A stretch of DNA of 18,806 nt from Dinochytrium kinnereticum (Eukaryota > Chytridiomycota > Chytridiomycetes > Chytridiales > Chytridiaceae), in contig JADGJT010000389.1 of NCBI GenBank assembly GCA_027604005.1, positions 1 to 18,806 of the forward strand, read 5' to 3'. The translations under genes were made by a program, and so were the position numbers. Under the pieces are notes generated by a model that worked only from the letters and a program-made list of their open reading frames with translations, ran no database searches and was not told the origin of the DNA. Positions 1 through 7,561 of the stretch are shown piece by piece (within the stretch, counting starts at the first letter, position 1; each line of letters starts with the position of its first letter).

Positions 1-1203
1 GAGAGCACTTTACAGCCACGAAAAGTTCTCTTGACGTTCGAAGAACAGATTCCATAGCACTAAAGTGCTTAATCATGTTTTCTAAAGGAACTAACAAAAG
101 GCTATACTCTTGAGGAGAATACCTCGAATAGCTCAGCTCAAGTTCTGCCTCCCAAATCAGATTCCTAAGCTTGGTAATTGAAGCCCTGACTTTTTTCTGG
201 GCATCCGAGATCGCCTGAAGAGGACCAGCTTCAAGATTCTTGCAATCACAAAATGCCTGCACGAGAGCGTTTAAGAGTTCTCGAATATCGAGAAGAGAAG
301 TGTCCATCAGAGTCCGGAGGTTCATGCTTCCACTCTGCGGAAAGAATGTGAGATTGACAAAAACACAGACACAGGCTCCGGCGAATAGTGGGCAGATAAT
401 GTTCCCTAGGTGAATAAAGGACGCAGCCGACTCAAAACTTCCTTCCGTAAGTTCGTGAGCAACGATCATGCCAGAAATAAGCATGGCGTTATTCAAACGC
501 GGAAATCTTGCCCGTATGTAGCCGATGAGCCACATTGCCTTTTTTTGAAGACGTTTATTTTTTTAAGCTATTTAAAGCAATTAACTTACCAGCCATAACC
601 ACATTATTTGAACAATACCGCCCATTCTGTCTTCCCATGTCGAGAGACCTTTTTCTTCGATCCTCTTGTTCTGAGCAGCACGAGTAAGGATAGCGAAGAT
701 GCAAATGAGAACAAAAATAGGGACCATAAGGAAGGTAAGGAGTACGGTCTCGATCATGGAGCCAAATGTTCTGTTTGGTTGAAGAAAAATGACGCTTACT
801 TGTTGGGCGTGTTAGCATCATCGATAAATCCAATGAGCTTACTCGGTGCCATTTGAGGGGAGCGTCCCAAAATCTGTCGAGTGGAAGGGATCATTACCAG
901 CAACGTACATATACTGTTCATAAGAAAGAAATGAGCTCCCACAATATGAAGACAGAAACACGCTTACAAAGAGGCAAGTGTGGTTTTGGCGACTTCACGG
1001 GTTTTTGTAATGACAACAGGGGTAAAGAAGCCGTTTATCTTCCCCCTTAGCTCAGAAAGCACATTACTCTTGGGGTGCTGGCTAACATCGTTCTCGGATC
1101 CCAGCTTTTCATTGTGACCGCCTCCATCTTCTAAGGTTGAATAATGTGTCTTGCTATTCATGCTACTGAAGCGTGGAATGTTGATCCGCAACGGCGCACT
1201 CAT
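1..1203 (-). CDS. FUSC/ArAE-like fungal membrane transporter, 5' part only
   Basis: Seen: four exons on the minus strand (1203-968, 913-843, 798-590, 538-1 and beyond the edge), all GT-AG and phase-consistent. Intron 2 (842-799, 44 nt) has a GCTAAC branch site, and splicing it creates the run FLQPNRTFGSMIE. About 351 residues are visible: a polar N-terminus of about 65 residues, hydrophobic helices (ASFICTLLVMI, ETVLLTFLMVPIFVLICIFA, IVQIMWLWLAMWLIGYI, HLGNIICPLFAGACVCVFVN), then a long helical hydrophilic region. The start is the ATG at 1203; an in-frame TTG upstream was not used. Known: this pattern, a short helix, a PxRT(V/F)GSMIE-like turn and an NLTFFP-type end to the helical bundle followed by helical coil, is typical of fungal brefeldin-A-sensitivity / ArAE-type 6-TM N-terminal domains. 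Inferred: a membrane transporter or exporter with unknown substrate. The C-terminal half lies outside the window. Confidence 0.7.
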
Positions 1204-1496
1204 TTTTTGTTGCAATGCACCTCGCTCCCGGCTTTGCGCAGAAACTTAATAACTAGACAGTGCACCCTTTATAACATGGATAATGCCGCTTGAGATCAGG
1301 GCTGTAGTATGCTCAGGAACGAAGGGAGGACAGGGGGATTTGCAAAAGCCATGAAGTCCGGGTGATCTTCAACAATACCAACTTTCACGACCATGAGTAA
1401 GTGCAAAGCGAATATTATTGAAGAAAGGATTGGAGACATAATTACACAGCGTTGTTAAAGGATGATGCTTAACGAGGGACAATGCAAAGAGAAAGT

Positions 1497-3469
1497 TTAT
1501 CCAGACATAGTGGTAAAGGAAAGACCATCGTTCCCTGCGGAAGTAAAAGATTCAGTTGGGAGTGTATAGCCTGGGGATTCATGGCTGTTGTTGGAGAGAG
1601 GAGGCTGGTAGACGGGGAACTGGATTTCCTTCAGATCGGGGTACCGCCTCTCAAGCTCAAAGGCAACGTCCATTGCCTCATTTACCAAGATGCTGTTCAT
1701 ATCCTTCAAAGAAGCCGCAGGTTTTGCTTCGAACGACGAGTCCAGCTGCTGAGTGGCTGCTTAAACTTTAGTGTATGAGCAGGCATGGCTGTTTTGATAT
1801 TTGAAGAAAGACGAAGGCTTTCTCACTCTTCAGGGCCTGTTCGAACAGCTCCTCGTCTTTCAGTCTGGCAAGGACCTTGTAATGATCCGACCTCTCCTTG
1901 GTCCGGGCCATGGCGTCCTTGTCCGTTGCATGCTCGTACCAGGCCTTGGGGTCGACCCAAGACCTCAGGTTGACGTACAGGGTTTGAGCGTCGGTAGAGG
2001 CCATCCTGAGAGAAGCGAGACTTCGTGATACAGGGAAGGTGTGCTGGCAAACCTTCACGTCGTTTATTTTTATGTCCAAAACCTCAAAGAAAAGAGCACC
2101 CCGCGCCAGGCCTTTCTTGCACCACTGGCGAAGGAAGATCCACAAAATCCCCTGGTTTGAAATACTCAACGCGCTTTCGGAACAAACTGTTGTTGTTCCA
2201 TTCACAGATGCTGCATACGCTGCCACCGTGCCGTTGCCCAACCGTTAGCGCGCAGCCCTTCATCTCATAGAGGTCGCCATCAGGTGAGATTTCGTAAGGC
2301 CTGAAAAACATCCCATGAAGCATAGCCTTGTGGAGAAATACGAGGGCTTCAAATACGTCCTCAAATGGGGATGACTGGGTCAGTGGCCCGCCCGGCACAC
2401 TTTCCATCAAAATAGTGGAAATATCATGTCTCCAGAAAGATATCACCAACCCGTTCATGACTGACTTGGCACCTTCCGCACCGGGTCCATCCATGTAGCC
2501 GTCAACAGTGGCTGAGTCGAGGATCTTCCAATTACGAATGGCATCCAGCGCGTCTCCGACTGACGATTTGATGAACATGCAGGTGGATAGAATCCTTCGA
2601 TCAATGCCAAGATCGCCGTGGTCAGTCATGGTTCCAATAATGGAGAGGAGAAGAAGCTCGCAGCGACGACTCTGGTCGAAGAAGGCAAACCGCATCCCTG
2701 GCCAGCTGCGGCAAATTCGGTCAAGGAATTCCTTACGGGATCGCTCTAACGCTGAATCTAGATGAGTTTGCGGTAGATGTGGTCCTTCAACTGCTGCTTC
2801 CATGGTGCTGAAACAGCGAAACCAGCGGTCGACTCGGCTCGGCCAAATAGAGTGTACTGGGGCACTAGCAGACGGACCTTTTATAACATGGTTTACCAAG
2901 GCGTCTGTCATCCACACAGAGCAAAGATAATAATCATTTGACCATCCATGATGATCTGATTCTGTCCTCACCGACCGGTAGTATAAAATGAGCTCGTCGG
3001 AACAACATCTTTTCCCCGCTACGACTCTACCGCCCGTGCAAAAAGGCTTTTCGGGATCAAACTCTTTTATTCCGCACTCCACAGCAGGCCGTGATGAGCT
3101 TATTGTTCGAGGCGAAGAAAGAGTCAAAGCGCTATGACAGAAAGCATCGGTCCCTTTCATTAGCAGATGGCTGGAAGAGGATAGCTTGGGAATAAACTGC
3201 CAAATTCGGATTCCATCGGCATTCTTTGCCGAATCGATGCACACAAGCTTGAAGTTGTAAACCTCCAAATCATCAGCAATAACCTCTTGGGCCGAGGGAA
3301 TTGAGAGACTTAGATCAATCCGTGGGAGGGCAAGGCTGCATTGATCATTCCAGAATCGACTCAGTCTTGAAAGGCGCCGGACCGTGACTGTTGAATTGCG
3401 AGCCAGGAAATCAAGGATGTGCCCGACAATAACTGGGTTCTCTAACGCCATCCGTTGAACATCTGTCAT
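1497..3469 (-). CDS. F-box-like protein of unknown target; frame break near 2084
   Basis: Seen: a long open exon from ATG 3469 (the TTG upstream was rejected) starts with an F-box-like stretch at residues about 8-45 (NPVIVGHILDFLA, then RRLSRLSRFWNDQC). It runs without recognised domains to a CSICEW ... EYFKPGDFVDL segment and a TGA at 2084. Coding then clearly continues in another frame (FEVLDIKINDVKVC onward) to a good intron (1826-1760, GTGAGA donor, TACACTAAAG branch, TTTAAG acceptor) and a last exon, 1759-1497. Removing one base near 2084-2100 gives one 634-residue protein with all phases correct. A 40-nt intron (GTGCAA donor, CTTTTCTTTGAG acceptor) would also join the frames. A third model is two genes, the second starting at ATG 2004. 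Inferred: a possible substrate adaptor of an SCF ubiquitin ligase. The body of the protein is not recognised. Confidence 0.65.
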
Positions 3470-3508
3470 CTTCAAGACAATTTTCTCTGGTGTGATTTGG
3501 GATGAAGA
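3470..3508. promoter_or_regulatory. 39-bp gap between divergent start codons (F-box gene / MED11)
   Basis: Only 39 bp separate the ATG of the minus-strand F-box gene from the ATG of plus-strand MED11. No TATA box or other core element is obvious inside it. Any promoter must overlap the transcribed or coding sequence of the partner gene, or be shared. Inferred from the gene models on both sides. Confidence 0.4.
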
Positions 3509-4322
3509 ATGCAGGATGTCTCAGAGAACGAGAAGCTATTGCGCCAGGTCCATGGCATTGAGATGGTGAGCAGACGACAGTATTTCAAAGAAAGTCTCCT
3601 TTCACTGCCAGACTTCATGTCATTGTAGCATCAAAGAGCGTGAAGATTGATGGCACTTTCTACAGAGAATCGTCAAGCTTCTTGAGGTTGGGGCAGACGC
3701 GCTGGAGTCACTTGCTTATGAGGGATCGGACGTCGATGCGGCAAAAGAGCAATTCACATTGCATCATGGCGATTATATGTCTATTTTAAATGTGAGCCTT
3801 CTGTTTTGTTGTAAATCCATTCCTTTTTTTTTCTCTTCTTGATATCGGCAAGAGGTATTCCTTTTCATCAAGCTACTGACCTTCGTGAGAGATCTTTCAC
3901 ATATCAACTCACCTCTGCTTTATCTAAACCTTTACGTTACATCCTTACGGCATTTATGATGTGGAATTCGATGATTTTTCATTTCTGCATCGCGTATATC
4001 ACAGTGTGTAAATACATATTAACCATACCTCTTCTAGGAAATACAAATAGGGCTTCGCCAGATATTCCGCCATCTCTCCGAAGCTGGGATTCTTACCGGT
4101 ACAGCATCATCGATGGGAGGAGGAGGAGGCTACGGACTTGCCCCCCTTCCATATATGGGGAGCGTTGATGGAGAGGAGAAGGACTTTGAACTTACAGCCG
4201 AAGGGCTCGACCTTGTTATCAAGTTTCTGACAAGCGGGGTAAAGAAAGTGCTTGGAAAGAATATAGAGGAGATGGCGGCTGGGTCGGGAATAAGCGAAAA
4301 CGAAATGGCGTTAGACTTGTGA
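3509..4322 (+). CDS. MED11: Mediator complex subunit 11 (Med11)
   Basis: Three exons: 3509-3565, 3666-3791 and 4038-4322, all phase 0, with GTGAGC donors and CTACAG/TTCTAG acceptors; introns are 100 and 246 nt. The spliced protein has 155 residues. Seen: an N-terminal helix pair (SENEKLLRQVHGIEM then RIVKLLEVGADALESLA), an acidic linker, then EQFTLHHGDYMSIL joined across intron 2 to NEIQIGLRQIFRHLSEAGIL. Known: Med11 has this N-terminal four-helix-bundle layout (heptads beginning RI..L, a small-residue-rich AGADAL-type helix, then Y...L..IQ..LR..I.HL..A.I). It pairs with Med22 in the Mediator head module, which contacts RNA polymerase II and TFIIH in the nucleus. The last 80 residues (glycine patch, then FELTAEGLDLVIKFL) are not part of the core I recognise. 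Recovery of the IQ..LR helix on splicing supports the model. Confidence 0.75.
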
Positions 4323-4338
4323 ATATTTTTTGGGGGGA

Positions 4339-4348
4339 AATAAATAAA
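4339..4348 (+). terminator. overlapping AATAAA polyadenylation motifs after MED11
   Basis: Two overlapping AATAAA hexamers lie 17 bp after the MED11 stop codon. They sit in the 89-bp gap between the convergent ends of MED11 and the minus-strand mannosyltransferase gene. They are a plausible poly(A) signal for MED11; this is inferred from motif and position only. Confidence 0.4.
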
Positions 4349-4411
4349 AGTATTGTATATATACACTGTTGCTTTCATCTAACGTTGTTGCAACACCCTG
4401 CCTTTCGAATA

Positions 4412-6139
4412 TCACACAATTTTATCAGGTATCTCGCCCATGACCAGCATGCGATACATCTGCTCTGGCAACCCCGGAAACTGGCTATTGAGGTCCACTA
4501 TCTCTGTATGTCTCTCCGGCATATCCGGATCCGTTTCGACATTGATCTCCATGCATTGCATTGTCTCTGCGGTAAAGAATGTCGCCTTATGCCCCAAAGT
4601 TCCCGCGAATGCTGGGACTGATCCAGGCACAGGACCTTCAGGTGGATTCTCAAGCTGGGCATCGATCGGCTTGTGCCATGCCGGGATCGATACATTATAT
4701 CTTGGAATATATCGCTTGACGTATTGAATCGGAAGGTGAGTTAGACTGAATGTAGACAGACTGTTATGCTTGAGGAGGTTGTTGTGCGCAAATAAGATGT
4801 TTCCCTCAATATCGTGTTGGAGCATGGAAATTCCGCAGAAAAACTCGGGAACATTTGGAAGGTTTGCCATGAACCCTGCAGGAGTTACCCAGTGCTGAAT
4901 AAAATATGCGGGGGTTCTAGTGGCCTTCCAAGAAAATCGAAACAAATCCTTATCTCCATGAATAAATCTATGCCATTCCCGAATCCTCTCGTTACGATTC
5001 AGGTACCAGTTCAACATCAGAGCTCTCCATGAGCGCTCCTTGTGAATAACCAATATTCCGCTCTCCTATAGTCCAAACATAAGACATTAGCTCTATATTG
5101 GAGCAAGTAAAATAAACAAAGACATTGAAGAAGGTAAAAAATAAAAGGGAAAGGAAAAACACCTGATCCCATTCATCAACGCAGCTTTCGTTCCTGGAAA
5201 AATCATTCGGACGAGTTGGAAGTAATAATCATTAAAAAGCCACTAGACATACGAGATAATAAAAGCAATACTAATTTTTGCAACCCACATCCATTTCCAA
5301 ACGGGGTTGTTGTCCTGAGTTTTCCAATAATCGGGCCAGAACAGCGCACTATTCCTTCGATATTCTACTGTATCAAAGAGAAATTCGGGATTTCTTAAAA
5401 CCATTACATCCACATCCATAACCAAGATCTCCTCGAACCCCGAGTTTATCGACGCAGCCATCTTTATATGAAAAGCTAAGTCATCATCTCCTCTTGTGAG
5501 GGGTGCAAAGTTTCTTTGATCGTCCGCAATCCTGAAAGTTACGGCCTGGTTAGGTATGGTAAGTGACGTGATGGCATCTATGATATTTTCGGAGATTTCA
5601 TCCTCAAATGCCCAGACTTCAATAGGCAGGAAGCAATTATGAAGCCTGAGAAAATGAATTGAAGCTTGAAGGAACTTCAGGTGCTCGTCTTTTCCAATAC
5701 TGATGACAACGCCTCTTCCAAAAAATCCCGGCAAGCCATTCTGCAACATCTTATCATTCCCGACCTTATAAGAATAGCGCGGCTTTGGATACTCTTGCGC
5801 AAGCCATCTCTGCCAGTTCAGCCGGTGAATTTCAATATCTTCATCCGTCCATTCGGAAAAGTTTCTTTCCTGATTGTATAGATTATTGGAAGGCTTGCAT
5901 GCGCCTGCGATTATTTTCAATTCCCGTAGATCATCCTTGCTTTGGTTTTCAATGGTCTTCCCCAAATGAATGAGAGTGAGCGTGGGTGTTTCAGCTGATA
6001 GAGACCAGATAAGCATTGCTGCGAGGGCCATGAGGATGAGAGCTGCAAGCCACAGCAGACTAGCCTTTCTTCCTAGTTTGTTCCGAAGCGACCATTTGCC
6101 CAAGTGACCAATCTTGTTCAGCACGGTGATGTGCACCAT
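4412..6139 (-). CDS. Mnn1-like alpha-mannosyltransferase (GT71 family), type II Golgi membrane protein
   Basis: Three exons on the minus strand: 6139-5289 (donor GTGGGT), 5193-5163 (31 nt) and 5065-4412; introns are 95 and 97 nt. The protein is about 511 residues. Seen: a basic cytosolic tail (1-27), one membrane helix (about 28-46, LLWLAALILMALAAMLIW), a stem, then GRGVVISIGKDEHLKFLQAS and LPIEVWAFEDE, and the metal-binding DxD as MDVDVMVLRNPEFLFD (D242, D244). ALFWPDYWK then leads across the junctions to NESCVDEWDQESGILVIHK. Known: these are hallmarks of Mnn1/Mnt-type alpha-1,3- and alpha-1,2-mannosyltransferases, which use GDP-mannose and Mn2+ to extend protein glycans in the Golgi lumen. 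The 31-nt middle exon restores the conserved ECVDEWxQESG segment. Linkage specificity cannot be told from sequence. The length is ordinary for the family. Confidence 0.85.
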
Positions 6140-6182
6140 ATTGGCCTGTAGATCAAATTACTGTAATTTCGTACTTTGCAAG
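6140..6182. promoter_or_regulatory. 43-bp gap between divergent start codons (mannosyltransferase / nucleotidyltransferase-like)
   Basis: The ATG of the minus-strand mannosyltransferase (6139) and the ATG of the plus-strand MGGNA protein (6183) are 43 bp apart. A CCAAT pentamer on the minus strand abuts the mannosyltransferase start. The plus-strand frame stays open upstream of 6183 to 6114, but the family's usual MGGN start is at 6183. Both transcripts must share, or mutually overlap, their promoter. Confidence 0.4.
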
Positions 6183-7322
6183 ATGGGAGGCAACGCCATC
6201 ACCTCGTCGCAGCGGATTCCACGCAGTGAATATGAGAGCTTTAAGCAGGCCGTCATCTGCGACGTAAAGGAATTATTCACGCTGGTTGATGTGCCTCGCG
6301 AAATGCCGAACAAGGAATCATTTGGCGACCTTGACGTTGTCGTCCAGGCCCCTAAATCTCTCACCACAGCCACACCTACCATCAGCTCTGCTGTAGCTTA
6401 CCTGGCAACCAAATGGGAAAGCAAGCAGATTATTCAGGGGTCCGCTGTGATAAGCATGGAGTACAAGAATCATCAGGTTGATTTGATCCCTGCAAAAGGC
6501 GGACATGATGGGTTTAGGATGACTGTAGATTTCATGTCGTTTGGGGACTTAGGAACGTTGATTGGCATGATATGCAAGCGGCTTGGATTAAAGTTTGGAC
6601 TTCATGGATTGGAATGCCCGATTGCAATCGCACAGGAGAAGAAGACGCAGGAAACCCTACACTCGAATGATGCCGAGAAGCCTGGAGAGATAATCCTCGG
6701 CTGGATAACTCTTTCAAAATCCATGAGGCCTATTCTAACATATCTGGACCTGGATCCGATTAAATGGACTGAGGGTTTCAACGACGATAACGAAGTCTTC
6801 GATTTCATCGCAGCCTCCAAATTCTATAATCCCCATCACTTTGCCAACAAGAACGATACTATTGCCAATTCAAGCCTAAGGAAACGAATCAAGATTGGAA
6901 GAAAAATGTTTGTTTCTTTTGTCGAGTACAGCGGGAAGAGGATAGATGAAACTGAAGGCGTTGATGATATCTCATCATCTCTTGGTCACCTAAAGAATTG
7001 CAAAGCCGCGTCACGTTGGGACGCCATTGATCATTTCGGTAAAAGAGAGGAGGCGGAGATTATGCTGAGCTTGGCGAAAGACCGGATGGATAGGCAAAGA
7101 AGGCTGAAGGAAAAGTTCAGCGGGAATAGGGTCTCTGAACTCACAGGTGCACAGGGTGAAACTGTCGGTGAGATTATCAAACGATTTAAGAAAAAAGTCC
7201 TGGAAAAGGCCGGGATGGACTCTTCCTTACCCGCCAAAGACGTATATGAGGATGCATTATTGGGTATGTCGATATCGGACATTGACGCTCTGGTACTCAC
7301 TTGCGCAAGTGAGCTAGAATGA
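6183..7322 (+). CDS. nucleotidyltransferase-like protein, MGGNA family shared by fungi and dsDNA phages/viruses
   Basis: A single exon of 379 residues. The start at 6183 was chosen because the family begins MGGN(A); an ATG at 6114 would add 23 residues. Seen: MGGNAITSSQRIPRSEYESF, then SFGDLDVVV (D49, D51), then HQVDLIPA (D100), then MSFGDLGTLIGMICKRLGL. The DxD strand and the third Asp on a later strand match the catalytic triad layout of the polymerase-beta nucleotidyltransferase fold. A C-terminal region (about 195-300) carries AASKFYNPHHF and a basic helical segment. Known, from memory of the family: fungal hypothetical proteins and phage/large-virus proteins share MGG(N/K)A, FGD(L/I)D and a later VD strand; the substrate is unknown. 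Inferred: it transfers a nucleotide to an unidentified acceptor. There is no signal peptide or membrane helix, so it is probably cytosolic or nuclear. Confidence 0.8.
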   Translation: MGGNAITSSQRIPRSEYESFKQAVICDVKELFTLVDVPREMPNKESFGDLDVVVQAPKSLTTATPTISSAVAYLATKWESKQIIQGSAVISMEYKNHQVDLIPAKGGHDGFRMTVDFMSFGDLGTLIGMICKRLGLKFGLHGLECPIAIAQEKKTQETLHSNDAEKPGEIILGWITLSKSMRPILTYLDLDPIKWTEGFNDDNEVFDFIAASKFYNPHHFANKNDTIANSSLRKRIKIGRKMFVSFVEYSGKRIDETEGVDDISSSLGHLKNCKAASRWDAIDHFGKREEAEIMLSLAKDRMDRQRRLKEKFSGNRVSELTGAQGETVGEIIKRFKKKVLEKAGMDSSLPAKDVYEDALLGMSISDIDALVLTCASELE

Positions 7323-7561
7323 AGTGAAAGGAAAGAATACATTGGTCAGTGACTACCATATCCCTGGCACGTGGATGTAGTAAGCTGTCACAATCAGATA
7401 ACTGATGATATCCGCGAATAATTTGGAAATAGCTTTACACCTGGGAAAACTTCTAACTGATCAGAGCGCCAGGCATCTTCAGATTGCTCAATGCTAACAG
7501 ATATGCTGCATATCAAAAATAAATAGTAAATACCAACATACGGATTTTTGTGATTTGTCCA

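Noticed and set aside
771..799. A 29-nt intron in the transporter-like gene
   Set aside because: A 44-nt intron (842-799) with a perfect GCTAAC branch site and AAG acceptor fits better and restores the family-like FLQPNRTFGSMIE segment.
3855..3884. Extra MED11 micro-exon (VFLFIKLLTF) inside intron 2
   Set aside because: Joining 3791 directly to 4038 gives the expected helix spacing and IQ..LR motif; the micro-exon would insert ten hydrophobic residues.
6114..6182. N-terminal extension of the NTase-like protein from ATG 6114
   Set aside because: It would overlap the mannosyltransferase coding start, and the family begins at MGGN, which is at 6183.
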